Source: an uncultured Clostridia bacterium
GTDB lineage: Bacteria > Bacillota > Clostridia > Lachnospirales > Anaerotignaceae
Direction of reading: 5' to 3'
Assembly: GCA_910586765.1 (NCBI GenBank)
Contig: CAJUJJ010000012.1
Span: forward strand, 1-64,000
Length of the DNA: 64,000 nucleotides
The position numbers and the translations under genes were made by a program. Below the pieces are notes generated by a model. That model ran no database searches, was not told where the DNA came from, and saw only the letters and a list, made by a program, of their open reading frames with translations. Shown in pieces: positions 16,481-25,366 of this stretch (within the stretch, counting starts at the first letter, position 1; every line of letters begins with the position of its first letter).

Positions 16481-16993
16481 ATGAATATTAGAATAAGTGG
16501 TATCGCAAACGATTCTATAGTAGATGGGGAAGGTATTCGCTTCACTGTTTTTACACAAGGCTGTCCTCACCATTGTCCCCATTGTCACAATCCCCAAACA
16601 CATGACCCCAATGGTGGTTATGAACAAGACACAGAAACGATACTTTCTATGATAGCACAAAATCCTTTATTAGATGGTATTACGCTTTCTGGTGGCGAAC
16701 CTATAGAGCAGTCCCTCCCTTGCTCTATACTCGCCCAGCAAGCGAAAAAAATGGGCTTAACAGTTTGGCTGTATACTGGCTATACATGGGAACAACTGCT
16801 TTGTAAAAATGACAAAGCAATACAAAAATTGCTTCATTTCACAGATGTGCTTATTGATGGCAATTTTGTATATGAGTTGCGTTCTTTGGAACTGTCTTTT
16901 AAAGGTAGCTCTAATCAGAGAACAATAGATGTTCAGAAAAGTCTTTGTCAAAATTCTGTTGTGCTTTGGCAAAAAAATACCTCGTCTTTTTAG
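16481..16993 (+). CDS. nrdG: Anaerobic ribonucleotide reductase activating protein
   Basis: A 170-residue radical SAM activase that generates the glycyl radical on NrdD. The iron-sulfur motif is CPHHCPHC (C28, C32, C35), followed by the LDGITLSGGEP SAM-binding region. Its ATG follows the nrdD stop with no spacer. The last six codons (to 16993) lie inside the left half of the terminator hairpin, an economical overlap. Confidence 0.94.
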   Translation: MNIRISGIANDSIVDGEGIRFTVFTQGCPHHCPHCHNPQTHDPNGGYEQDTETILSMIAQNPLLDGITLSGGEPIEQSLPCSILAQQAKKMGLTVWLYTGYTWEQLLCKNDKAIQKLLHFTDVLIDGNFVYELRSLELSFKGSSNQRTIDVQKSLCQNSVVLWQKNTSSF

Positions 16994-17008
16994 ATGAGGT
17001 ATTTTTTA
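16974..17008 (+). terminator. Terminator of nrdDG (overlaps the nrdG end)
   Basis: AATACCTCGTC and GATGAGGTATT pair around TTTTTA, followed by a T-rich run. The left arm is still coding. Confidence 0.85.
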
Positions 17009-17038
17009 AAATTTTTTATTATTTTTTAAAAAAAAGTG

Positions 17039-17067
17039 TTGACAGATTAAATTTTATATCATATAAT
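17039..17067 (+). promoter_or_regulatory. Promoter of tRNA-Lys
   Basis: TTGACA (17039-17044), 17 bp spacer, TATAAT (17062-17067); both hexamers are perfect. Confidence 0.88.
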
Positions 17068-17079
17068 AATATCCGTTGT

Positions 17080-17152
17080 GGGTCACTAGCTCAGCAGGTA
17101 GAGCACTGGACTTTTAATCCAGGTGTCTCGGGTTCGAGCCCCGAGTGACTCA
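17080..17152 (+). tRNA. tRNA-Lys(TTT)
   Basis: A 73-base cloverleaf with acceptor GGGTCAC/GTGACTC, D-arm AGCTCAGCAGGTAGAGC, anticodon loop CTTTTAA (TTT) and T-arm CGGGTTCGAGCCCCG. CCA is not encoded. It has its own promoter and terminator. Confidence 0.96.
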
Positions 17153-17157
17153 TGTCA

Positions 17158-17190
17158 AGCTATCATTGAAAATACAATGATAGCTTTTTT
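17158..17190 (+). terminator. Terminator of tRNA-Lys
   Basis: AGCTATCATTG/CAATGATAGCT hairpin followed by a T run. Confidence 0.85.
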
Positions 17191-17288
17191 TGTAATAATA
17201 AAGAAATATTGTTTTTCTCTCATTACGACACTATTACGACAATTGAATATATTTACTCCCTTTTGCACTGTCAATAAATCTATTTTTA

Positions 17289-18155
17289 TCATTTTGGTTT
17301 CATTACTAATGCAAAGTTATTGCTCAGAAACATTTTTGTATAATGTATATTATCTGTATCATAACTTCTTACATTATTTTCTGAAAAATTCTCTAAATCA
17401 AGTTGTGTAATCAATTCATACACAAATTCTTTGGCTTCCTTTTCAGTTTCCAACATAGTAGAAGTTACCCCTATATATCCTCCCAAAGCAACTATATCGT
17501 CCTCTTTTAATTTTTTTTCATTAAAATTCAATCCAATTTCTAAACTAAGTAATTTATCTGTTGCATTGTCTGTCTCATATTCTATTAACACATTATTATG
17601 TTTCAAAACATAAAAACTAACGGGTAAATAGTTCTCTTCTTCTTTTTCTATTTTTTCAACTTTATCCAATTCTAATACTAATGAGCTATCTGTAGATTGT
17701 AATGATGTATTTACAGCATCAAAAAATTCTTTACTTGTAACATCAAATGCTTTTTTTGCTGTTTCTCTATAAATTAATGGAACATTTAAAAGAGCAGCCA
17801 AATCATCTCTATATTCCTCTACACTATTGATATTCAAATTACTTAATTCAAATACTGTTTCTAAAAGGTTTAATGTGATATTTAGTGTATCAATACCATA
17901 ATCACCATTTTCTACTACTTTTTTACTTAAAGCAGTTATTTCGCTGGCTGCATTTTCTTTTTCTATTTCATTATTCAAAAATTTGTCTACAATAGCTAGT
18001 GCTTCCGTTGCATAATTATAATGCTCCTCATCTAATGCTGTACCATTTGTATTGTTTGTACTACTTTCAGTCCCTGTATTATCTGTATTATTCCCACAAG
18101 CAGACACTCCAAATACCATACAGAAAGTTAATACTATTGCAATCATTTTTTTCAT
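17289..18155 (-). CDS. Uncharacterised lipoprotein (288 aa)
   Basis: It has a type II signal peptide (MKKMIAIVLTFCMVFG) with lipobox VSAC, Cys20, and an Asn/Thr-rich linker. The mature part is acidic and largely helical, with segments such as NYATEALAIVDKFLNNEIEKEN, and a more beta-rich C-terminal third that includes VALGGYIGVTSTM. I do not recognise a family. It is monocistronic by spacing, between the tRNA-Lys terminator and tRNA-Arg. It presumably sits on the outer face of the membrane. Confidence 0.75.
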   Translation of the reverse strand: MKKMIAIVLTFCMVFGVSACGNNTDNTGTESSTNNTNGTALDEEHYNYATEALAIVDKFLNNEIEKENAASEITALSKKVVENGDYGIDTLNITLNLLETVFELSNLNINSVEEYRDDLAALLNVPLIYRETAKKAFDVTSKEFFDAVNTSLQSTDSSLVLELDKVEKIEKEEENYLPVSFYVLKHNNVLIEYETDNATDKLLSLEIGLNFNEKKLKEDDIVALGGYIGVTSTMLETEKEAKEFVYELITQLDLENFSENNVRSYDTDNIHYTKMFLSNNFALVMKPK

Positions 18156-18310
18156 TATACATTTTCCCTCCCTTAATCTATTATTATCATCATACTACAA
18201 CATTCTACTTTTTACAATAATTATATTCTAAATTTTTACAAAAATCGTCAAAAATATTATATGAAAATAATCAGCTAGTACATCTACATCTCAATCTATT
18301 ATTACATAAC

Positions 18311-18336
18311 AAAAGCCCTTGATTTTCTCAAGGGCT
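18311..18336 (-). terminator. Terminator of tRNA-Arg
   Basis: On the minus strand AGCCCTTGA pairs with TCAAGGGCT, followed by TTTTG. It lies 10 bases after the tRNA. Confidence 0.85.
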
Positions 18337-18345
18337 CAGTAATTA

Positions 18346-18418
18346 TGCACTCTACAGGAATCGAACCTGTGGTCTTTCGGTCCGGAGCCGAACGCTTTTT
18401 CCACTAAGCTAAGAGTGC
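18346..18418 (-). tRNA. tRNA-Arg(CCG)
   Basis: A 73-base cloverleaf with acceptor GCACTCT/AGAGTGC, discriminator A and T-arm CAGGTTCGATTCCTG. The anticodon loop CTCCGGA gives CCG. CCA is not encoded. It has its own promoter and terminator. Confidence 0.95.
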
Positions 18419-18430
18419 ACACAACTTACC

Positions 18431-18459
18431 ATTCTACAAGCAAAAAAACGTCCTGTCAA
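18431..18459 (-). promoter_or_regulatory. Promoter of tRNA-Arg
   Basis: Minus-strand TTGACA (18454-18459), 17 bp spacer, TAGAAT (18431-18436). Confidence 0.75.
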
Positions 18460-18474
18460 ATGAATTTTACACAA

Positions 18475-18858
18475 TTACTTTATGATATGATAATCACATT
18501 TCTGGCATTGTAGTAATGTATTTTCGTTTTCTTCTTTATGATATGCTCCAGACCACGTACAAATACTTTGCAATATAGGTACTACAGAAATTCCTTTTTC
18601 TGTCAAAAAATATTCTACATGAGGCGGAATTTCATTATATTGTTTTCTTTCTACAATATTATTTGCAATCAATTCTTTTAATGTTGCAGATAATACAGCA
18701 TCTGTAATATTTGCCATTTCTTTTCTAAGCGTACTATATCGCAATACCTTTTTTTCTGCTAAAACACAAATAATACGTGATTTCCATTTTCCCCCAAAAA
18801 TATCTAATCCGTACTCTAAAGGACATCTAATATCTTTTTCTAATTTTGGCTGATACAT
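18475..18858 (-). CDS. HxlR-family transcriptional regulator
   Basis: A 127-residue winged-helix regulator. It has the family signature CPLEYGLDIFGGKWKSRIIC, then a wing region LTEKGISVVPIL. Conserved recognition segments include YSTLRKEMANITDAVLSATLKELI. An additional C-terminal CQKCDYHII could bind metal or sense redox state, which is inference. A strong palindrome lies just upstream and may be its operator. The effector and targets are unknown. Confidence 0.88.
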   Translation of the reverse strand: MYQPKLEKDIRCPLEYGLDIFGGKWKSRIICVLAEKKVLRYSTLRKEMANITDAVLSATLKELIANNIVERKQYNEIPPHVEYFLTEKGISVVPILQSICTWSGAYHKEENENTLLQCQKCDYHIIK

Positions 18859-18903
18859 TTTACTTTCTCCTTTCTTTTTTTATAGTATAACAGACATACT
18901 CAT

Positions 18904-18945
18904 AAAATAAAAGTTACTATAAAAAATAATAGTAACTTTATTTTA
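18904..18945. promoter_or_regulatory. Candidate HxlR operator (long palindrome)
   Basis: Arms AAAATAAAAGTTACTAT (18904-18920) and ATAGTAACTTTATTTTA (18929-18945) pair almost perfectly around an 8-base centre, 46 bases upstream of the HxlR start. It is not followed by a T tract on the HxlR strand, so it is more likely an operator than a terminator. Confidence 0.55.
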
Positions 18946-18953
18946 ACATAATA

Positions 18954-18985
18954 AAAATCCCTCATATTTTACCATGAGAGATTTT
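18954..18985 (-). terminator. Terminator after the 47-aa gene
   Basis: AAAATCTCTCAT/ATGAGGGATTTT hairpin on the minus strand with a trailing T-rich run. Confidence 0.65.
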
Positions 18986-18989
18986 ATAG

Positions 18990-19133
18990 TTAATACAATA
19001 TTGTTTGCAATTTCTGTTCTTTTTGTATATTATGACATTCCACATCATCTTTTACTTTTTTCTTTTTTAAATAGTCTTCCAAAAGGGATTGTATTTCTGT
19101 TTCGCTTGTAAAATCTTTTCCAAAATAATACAT
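18990..19133 (-). CDS. Small hypothetical protein (47 aa)
   Basis: ATG at 19133 follows GGGGG by a few bases and opens a frame of 47 codons ending TAA at 18990. The product starts MYYFGKDFTSETEIQSLL, has a lysine-rich middle (YLKKKKVKDD) and a single Cys-His. I do not recognise it. A terminator hairpin follows immediately, and the aminotransferase gene is 70 bases upstream on the same strand, so it may be the tail of that transcript. Coding status rests on the ribosome site and terminator only. Confidence 0.5.
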   Translation of the reverse strand: MYYFGKDFTSETEIQSLLEDYLKKKKVKDDVECHNIQKEQKLQTILY

Positions 19134-19203
19134 TTTATTTCCCCCTTTCCTAATTACTATTATGTTATGTTAAAATAAATAAAAGTGTTACAAATCAAAT
19201 ACA

Positions 19204-20400
19204 TTATTGTTCTAGTACACCATAATATTGTGCTAATTGTTTAAAATAAGGTAAAGCATTTTGTATTGTTTCTTTAGAAACACAATATGCAATACGCACA
19301 TATCCTGCACAACCAAATCCTACTGCTGGTGTGAGCAAAAGTCTATACTCTTGTGCTTTTTTGCAAAATGCTTTATCATCTTTTTCCAACGCCTTTACAA
19401 AAAGATAAAAAGCCCCTTGTGGTTTAATACACTGATATCCATATTCTTGCAATGCTTTATAAAGCAATTCTCTATTGGCATCATAATATGCTACATCTGT
19501 CAACTCATCACAACATTCTGCTACTACTTTTTGTTGTAAAGCAGGTGCATTGACAAATCCTAATACTCTTGTTGCCACTTCTGCCGCTTGAACAATTTGC
19601 TCATAATCACACAATTCACTAGGCAAAACCAGATACCCTATTCTATCTCCTGGCAATGAAAGAGATTTTGAAAAAGAATATGCTACAATAGTATTTTTAT
19701 AATAATGAGGCACATAAGGCACTTCCGCACCATCATACACCAATTCTCTATAAGGTTCATCTGAAACTAAATAAATTGTTGTACCATACTCTTTTTGCTT
19801 TTCTTCTAATATACAGCCTATTTCTGCAATAATACTTTCATCATATACCACACCTGTAGGATTATTAGGTGAATTAATCAATACTACTTTTGTTTTTGGT
19901 GTAATATATTTTTCAAATGTATTCAAATCAGGTAAAAACGTTTCTGTATTTGCAGGCACAGCTTTCAACACTGCACCAACATTCATAGCATAAGCATCAT
20001 ATTCACTAAAATAAGGAGCAAATGTAATTACTTCTTCTTGTGGATTTAAAAGCACTTTAAATATTACATTTAATCCTCCAGCAGCTCCTACTGTCATAAC
20101 AATATTTTCTGCACCAAATTCTGTATCAAAACGATGATTAATACTATTTGCAATTTTTTTACGCACTTCTAAATATCCTACACTATCTGTATAACCGTGA
20201 AGCTGTAAAGAATTTTCTTGCTGCAATATTTTAATTGCTGTTTGATTAATGCTTTCTGGTGCTTTGACATTAGGATTGCCTATACCAAAGTCATATACAT
20301 TTTCTGCACCATATTGTTGTTTTAATTTTCTAGCATCTGAAAATAAACTGCTAATCCCTTCACTTTTTTTTATCAGTTCCTGCATATTTTTTGAAATCAT
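19204..20400 (-). CDS. PLP-dependent aminotransferase, class I/II
   Basis: A 398-residue fold-type I aminotransferase. The family landmarks are YDFGIGNPN near the N-terminus, the cofactor-binding INSPNNPTGVVY and YLVSDEPYRELVYDG, the Schiff-base Lys in YSFSKSLSLPGDRIGYLV, and a C-terminal Arg region in GYVRIAYCVS. It resembles aspartate or aromatic aminotransferases; the substrate cannot be told from sequence. The his operon lacks hisC, but this protein is not an obvious HisC by motifs or location. Confidence 0.88.
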   Translation of the reverse strand: MISKNMQELIKKSEGISSLFSDARKLKQQYGAENVYDFGIGNPNVKAPESINQTAIKILQQENSLQLHGYTDSVGYLEVRKKIANSINHRFDTEFGAENIVMTVGAAGGLNVIFKVLLNPQEEVITFAPYFSEYDAYAMNVGAVLKAVPANTETFLPDLNTFEKYITPKTKVVLINSPNNPTGVVYDESIIAEIGCILEEKQKEYGTTIYLVSDEPYRELVYDGAEVPYVPHYYKNTIVAYSFSKSLSLPGDRIGYLVLPSELCDYEQIVQAAEVATRVLGFVNAPALQQKVVAECCDELTDVAYYDANRELLYKALQEYGYQCIKPQGAFYLFVKALEKDDKAFCKKAQEYRLLLTPAVGFGCAGYVRIAYCVSKETIQNALPYFKQLAQYYGVLEQ

Positions 20401-20703
20401 GCTTCTTCTCCTTTGATTTTGTATTCCTAGTAAAACTATTTTTTAAATTTTTTACACTACGAAACATTCTTCGCACATTATAATGCAATTTTTTATCATT
20501 GATATATTTGCCAACTCTATTATAATTTGTTTTGTTTTATTTCTCAACTAAAATTTCAGCTCATACCAAAAAAAGAAGCCACATAAGTGACTTCTCTTTT
20601 TGTTTTGCATTTGTTTTTGTTATAGTAAATACTATAATATAAGAGGAGATATATATCTGACGGGTATTCCCGCAGAAAACAAAGTAATAAAACAATAAAT
20701 CTT
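20401..20703. other. Gene-free stretch between malQ and the aminotransferase
   Basis: It holds the malQ terminator (20572-20600) and a TATAAT on the minus strand near 20480 that could belong to the aminotransferase promoter; no clear -35 is seen. A short palindrome CGGGTATTCCCG lies near 20660. Nothing else is recognised. Confidence 0.5.
20572..20600 (-). terminator. Terminator of the sugar operon
   Basis: AAAGAGAAGTCAC and a complementary GTGGCTTCTTTT arm on the minus strand, followed by T residues. Confidence 0.7.
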
Positions 20704-22206
20704 TTAGTCCCAATTCATGCGACCATAACGTTTTGTCAAATGAAGTATTTCTTGTTGCAATTCTTCTGTCAATTCTCCTTCTGTCAATCTCCATTTCCAA
20801 TTATTCCCTACTGTAGAAGGTTTATTGATACGACTAGCATTGTCATATCCCAAATAATCCTGCATAGGAATAATACAAGTTTTTGAATTGCTTCTCATAA
20901 CAAGCGATATAAAACATTTATACAATTCTTCTTTAGGTGTATAGTGGTCACACAAATAATTTCTTGCTAACGCTTGTTCTTCTTCTGTAATAGAGTCAAA
21001 CCAACCTGTAATGGTTTCATTGTCGTGTGTACCTGTATAAGCAACACTATTTTCAATATAATTATGTGGTAAATAGTCATTTGCTGAACCAGAATCTCTG
21101 GAGTCAAAAGCAAATTCCAATACTTTCATACCTGGAAAACCACTGTCACGCACTAGCTGACGCACATTATCCGTAACATAGCCCAAATCTTCCGCAATGA
21201 CTTCATGCCAGCCTAAACGGTTTTCTATACAACGGAACAATTCTATACCAGGCCCTTTTTCCCAATGTCCTTCTCTTGCTGTTGTTGCACCATAAGGAAT
21301 TGAAAAATATTCATCAAATCCTCTAAAGTGGTCAATTCTTACCACATCATACATTTTAAAGCAGTATGCCATACGACCAACCCACCAATCGTAGCCAGTG
21401 CTTCTATGATATTCCCATCGATACAAAGGATTTCCCCACAACTGACCATTTGCAGAAAAACCATCTGGTGGACAACCTGCTACTGCATAAGGTATATTTT
21501 GAGCATCTAGCTGAAACAGTTCAGGGTGTGCCCAAGTGTCCGCACTATCTAATGCCACATAAATGGGAATGTCGCCTATAATACGGATACCTTTTTCATT
21601 AGCATATGCTTTTAAAGCATACCACTGTTCAAAAAACTTAAACTGCATATATTGATGAAATTCAATGTCATAATAGAGTTCTCTCCTATAATAATCCATA
21701 GAATATCCCCAACGTAATCGAATATCTTCTGCCCATTGTGTCCATGTAATGCCGCCAAATCTTGATTTTACTGCCATAAATAAGGCATAATCTGAAAGCC
21801 ACCAGCTATTTTCATTTACAAAACGTAAGTAATTTTCATTTTGTGTAATATTACTACGTTCATATGCTTTTCTTAAAAGAGTATAACGACTTTCATACAT
21901 TTTTTGATAATCAATTTCTTTTTCATTATCGCCGAAATCTGCTTCGTCACATTCTTGCTGTGTCAATACGCCTTCCTCAATAAGTGCTTCCAAACTGATA
22001 AAATAAGGATTTCCTGCAAATGTAGAAAATGATTGATAAGGAGAATCTCCATAGCTTGTTGGTACAAGAGGCAATATTTGCCAATAAGTTTGCCCTGCTT
22101 TTTTCAGCCAGTCTACAAAGTCATAAGCACTTTTTGAAAAACAACCTATGCCATATTTTGAAGGTAAACTTGTAATAGAAAGCAATATTCCTGCTGCTCT
22201 ATTCAT
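20704..22206 (-). CDS. malQ: 4-alpha-glucanotransferase (amylomaltase)
   Basis: A 500-residue GH77 enzyme that disproportionates maltodextrins. It has the N-terminal RAAGILLSITSLPSKYGIG, the substrate region DIPIYVALDSADTWAHPELF, the nucleophile Asp in VRIDHFRGFDEYFSIPYG, the acid/base region VIAEDLGYVT and YTGTHDNETI. The start at 22206 follows AAAGGAGG; an upstream in-frame start lacks a site. It is the third gene after the PTS permease and the EEP hydrolase, implying uptake and use of maltose or maltodextrins. Confidence 0.94.
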   Translation of the reverse strand: MNRAAGILLSITSLPSKYGIGCFSKSAYDFVDWLKKAGQTYWQILPLVPTSYGDSPYQSFSTFAGNPYFISLEALIEEGVLTQQECDEADFGDNEKEIDYQKMYESRYTLLRKAYERSNITQNENYLRFVNENSWWLSDYALFMAVKSRFGGITWTQWAEDIRLRWGYSMDYYRRELYYDIEFHQYMQFKFFEQWYALKAYANEKGIRIIGDIPIYVALDSADTWAHPELFQLDAQNIPYAVAGCPPDGFSANGQLWGNPLYRWEYHRSTGYDWWVGRMAYCFKMYDVVRIDHFRGFDEYFSIPYGATTAREGHWEKGPGIELFRCIENRLGWHEVIAEDLGYVTDNVRQLVRDSGFPGMKVLEFAFDSRDSGSANDYLPHNYIENSVAYTGTHDNETITGWFDSITEEEQALARNYLCDHYTPKEELYKCFISLVMRSNSKTCIIPMQDYLGYDNASRINKPSTVGNNWKWRLTEGELTEELQQEILHLTKRYGRMNWD

Positions 22207-22283
22207 AAATAACTCCTCCTTTCTTTTTTTCAATAAATACATTTGATGTTTCTGTGTATTTCATATAGTATCATAACACTTTA

Positions 22284-23135
22284 TTATTTTGTTTCAATAT
22301 ACACACCATAGTGGTCTGAAACTTTAGGCTGTTTGACACCATTAAACATTACTTCACTGCATATTACTGGTACTACTTTGTTACACCAAATATAGTCCAT
22401 TCTCATGCCTTTTAGCTTTTGTTCATTTTGTTTGTCATCTTTCCAGCCATCAATGCTGCCCTCTACAGTAGTGCCTTTGTCTTTCTGCTCTGCTATAACA
22501 TAGCTATCATACCAGCCAGAATTTTTGATAGCGTCATATCCTTGCTCTTTTGTTTCTGCGGGGCTGTTAAAATCGCCCATAAGCCATACTGTGGTATTAT
22601 GGCATTTTTGTTTTAAAGCACTTTCAAAACGTTTCCACTGTGCTAAAAACGGTTCTTGCTCATCTTTCCACCAACCCATATGCACTGTATAAAACCAATC
22701 TTCACAACCGCTTATTTGCACTCCCAATACTTTGCGTGTTTTCCAATACTGGTAGTCTTGACACTCACTTATAAAAAAGCTATCTGTTTGTGCAATTTCA
22801 CCATTCAAGCATAACAACGCCATACCTTCATCATATATCCCATATCCTATTTTAGCAGAAATCCATGTCCAAGAGCAAGTAATTCCATTTTCAAAAAGAC
22901 GAAAAGCAACTTGTGCTGCGTGATTATCTTTTCGTATAGGCACAGTATTGTTTGAACACTGTACATATCCCTTTAAAAATTTTTGTTCTGCAACATCAGC
23001 ATTGATAGATTGATTAACTTCTTGCAATGCTATTATATCTGGTTTTATTTGGCATATTGTCTGAACGAACTGCTCCAATTTTTGGGGGTAATTTTCTTCT
23101 TGGAGACTATGTGTATTTAATGTCAATAGTTTCAT
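22284..23135 (-). CDS. Endonuclease/exonuclease/phosphatase-family hydrolase
   Basis: A 283-residue DNase I-like fold. The family signatures are KLLTLNTHS at the N-terminus, IIALQEVNQS with the metal-binding Glu, the VHMGWWKDE segment with catalytic His, WLMGDFNSPAE with Asp-Asn, and KVSDHYGVY with the terminal Asp-His. No signal peptide is seen, so it is cytosolic. It is placed between a PTS permease and malQ. Such genes recur in sugar operons of lactic acid bacteria and clostridia, where a phosphatase role on sugar metabolites is plausible but unproven. Confidence 0.87.
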   Translation of the reverse strand: MKLLTLNTHSLQEENYPQKLEQFVQTICQIKPDIIALQEVNQSINADVAEQKFLKGYVQCSNNTVPIRKDNHAAQVAFRLFENGITCSWTWISAKIGYGIYDEGMALLCLNGEIAQTDSFFISECQDYQYWKTRKVLGVQISGCEDWFYTVHMGWWKDEQEPFLAQWKRFESALKQKCHNTTVWLMGDFNSPAETKEQGYDAIKNSGWYDSYVIAEQKDKGTTVEGSIDGWKDDKQNEQKLKGMRMDYIWCNKVVPVICSEVMFNGVKQPKVSDHYGVYIETK

Positions 23136-23161
23136 AACAATTCGCCCTTTCTATTCACAAT

Positions 23162-25366
23162 TTATAATATATCATTAATATCAGATTTTAATACGTCTGC
23201 TTTTGGCCCATATATTGCCTGTATACCTGTATCTTTTTTTACCAATCCTTTTGCACCTTCTGCTTTCCACGCTGGTGTATCCGCTACTTTAGAAGGGTCT
23301 TTTACTGTTACTCTCAAACGTGTCATACACGCATCTACTAACACAATATTTTCACGTCCGCCCAAAAGTGCTATAATTCTTTCTGGTTGGCTGTTTCCAT
23401 CGCCTTTATTTGCAGAAGCACCTTCTGCTGTTTCTTCTTCGCCTTCTTCATTTTCATAATTTCCAAGTCTTCCTGGTGTAGCAAACTGGAATTTTCCTAT
23501 CATAAAATATGCTACAACATAACCTATTATCAAAAAGGCAACACAGCAAATAATAAAGTGAATAATGTCACCACTCAAACCTGCTTTTAATGACATAGGT
23601 ACACGTGTTAAAAATTCCAAATTTCCAAAAGAGTGCAAACGTAAATCCATAACGCCCGCCATAGCAAATGCACAACCTTGCAATACTGCATAAACAATAT
23701 AAAGTGGCAATGCACAGAACATAAACATAAATTCTAATGGTTCTGTAACACCTGTTAAAAATACTGCTAATACTGTGGAGAAAAACATAGAACGATAATT
23801 ATGTTGTTTATCTTTATCTACTCTACGATACATTGCAAGAGCAATTCCCATAAGCAAACCTGTTGCACCAATCATTTGACCTACTTTAAAACGAGCTGGT
23901 GTTACGGTTGTCATTAAATTTGTATAGCTTGCCATATCTCCTGCATCTTTAAAGTTAATTAAGTCTGTTACCCAAGCTAACCAAAGTGGGTCTTGACCAA
24001 ATACTTCTGAACCTGCATTGATACCTGTTTGCATTACATATGTTCCACCAAATGCTGTATAGTTCATAGGTATTGTAAGCATATGATGCAAACCAAATGG
24101 TAATAACAAACGCTCTAATGTTCCATAAATAAATGGTGCTAATATTGGTGATGTGGAAGAAGAATTTGCTATCCAAATACCAAATGCGTTAATACCTGAC
24201 TGTACTACTGGCCATATTACTATCATAATAATAGAAATCACTGTAGAATATGCTATAACTGCCAAAGGTACAAATCTTTTACCATTAAAAAATGCTAAGG
24301 CATCAGGCAGTTTTCTAAAGTTATAAAATTTATTATAAACAACGCCGCCTACAAAACCTGCAATGATACCTACAAACACACCCATATTTAATGCTGGTGC
24401 TCCTAATACAGATGTGAAATAATTTTCAACTAACATTTCCTGTCCCAATATAGAATGTACTACTGCTCCTGCTTCTGAAAGCATAGCTTCTGTTACACCA
24501 AATGCTGCACCTGTAATACGGTTAATCAATATAAAAGCAATTACTGCTGCAAATGCACCGCCTGCTCTTTCTTTTGCCCAAGAACCGCCTATTGCTGCTG
24601 CAAACAAAATATGCAAATTTCCTATAATCGCCCAACCTATATTTTCCATAGTGCTTCCAACTAAATAAATAAAATTGATGTCTGCACCTGCCATCTGTAT
24701 CAGTTTTCCCAAACTAAGCATAAATCCTGCTGCTGGCATAACTGCAATAACTGTCATAAGCACTTTGCCTAGTTTTTGTAAAAAGTCAAAGTCTATTATT
24801 GCTTTCTTTTTCTTTTCTGTTGGTGCTGCCTCTACTGTAGGTGTTGTTTCTACTACAACAGCTTCTTGTGTTGGTGTTTGTACTGAAGACTGCTGTGTAT
24901 TTGGTGTGACAAACAACACTGCATCTTTTCCAGCCTCTACCCTTCCTGAAGCTGTTTTCATTGTTTTATTATCTAATCCTGCACATATCAACACCGGCGT
25001 AATAGTAGGTAAATTTTTGCTTTTAATAAAGTCAACATCTACTTCTGCTATCAAATCCCCTACTTTTACATCGGAGCCCTCTTGTTTATGTACTGTAAAT
25101 CCCTCTCCATTAAGCCCTACTGTTTCTAGCCCAAAATGTATGAGCATTTCCAGTCCTTCATCTGACAAAAAGCCAAAAGCGTGTTTTGTTGCTGCAACAG
25201 AAACCAGTTTTCCATTTACTGGACTGTAAATTTTACCATTATCAGGCAATATTGCTATGCCATCTCCCACTATTTTTTCCGCAAAAACAGGGTCTGGTAC
25301 TTTTTCCAGTGCAACAATTTCTCCAGATAAAGGAGCAATGATTGAAATTTTAGTTTCGTTAGCCAT
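23162..25366 (-). CDS. PTS glucose/maltose-type permease EIIA-EIIC-EIIB
   Basis: A 734-residue phosphotransferase permease with an unusual N-to-C order of IIA, IIC, IIB. The N-terminal IIA(Glc) domain (1-150) carries the phosphorylated His in LIHFGLETV (H77) and its partner H62. A Pro/Thr/Glu linker (about 165-190) leads to the IIC membrane domain with about ten segments, including FRKLPDALAFFNGKRFVPL. The C-terminal IIB domain has the phosphocysteine in IVLVDACMTRLRV (C680). With malQ downstream and a LacI regulator divergent, maltose or a related glucoside is the likely substrate. Confidence 0.92.
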   Translation of the reverse strand: MANETKISIIAPLSGEIVALEKVPDPVFAEKIVGDGIAILPDNGKIYSPVNGKLVSVAATKHAFGFLSDEGLEMLIHFGLETVGLNGEGFTVHKQEGSDVKVGDLIAEVDVDFIKSKNLPTITPVLICAGLDNKTMKTASGRVEAGKDAVLFVTPNTQQSSVQTPTQEAVVVETTPTVEAAPTEKKKKAIIDFDFLQKLGKVLMTVIAVMPAAGFMLSLGKLIQMAGADINFIYLVGSTMENIGWAIIGNLHILFAAAIGGSWAKERAGGAFAAVIAFILINRITGAAFGVTEAMLSEAGAVVHSILGQEMLVENYFTSVLGAPALNMGVFVGIIAGFVGGVVYNKFYNFRKLPDALAFFNGKRFVPLAVIAYSTVISIIMIVIWPVVQSGINAFGIWIANSSSTSPILAPFIYGTLERLLLPFGLHHMLTIPMNYTAFGGTYVMQTGINAGSEVFGQDPLWLAWVTDLINFKDAGDMASYTNLMTTVTPARFKVGQMIGATGLLMGIALAMYRRVDKDKQHNYRSMFFSTVLAVFLTGVTEPLEFMFMFCALPLYIVYAVLQGCAFAMAGVMDLRLHSFGNLEFLTRVPMSLKAGLSGDIIHFIICCVAFLIIGYVVAYFMIGKFQFATPGRLGNYENEEGEEETAEGASANKGDGNSQPERIIALLGGRENIVLVDACMTRLRVTVKDPSKVADTPAWKAEGAKGLVKKDTGIQAIYGPKADVLKSDINDIL

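Noticed and set aside
19204..20400. Missing HisC
   Set aside because: Motifs fit a general class I/II aminotransferase, and it is 6 kb from the his operon behind unrelated genes.
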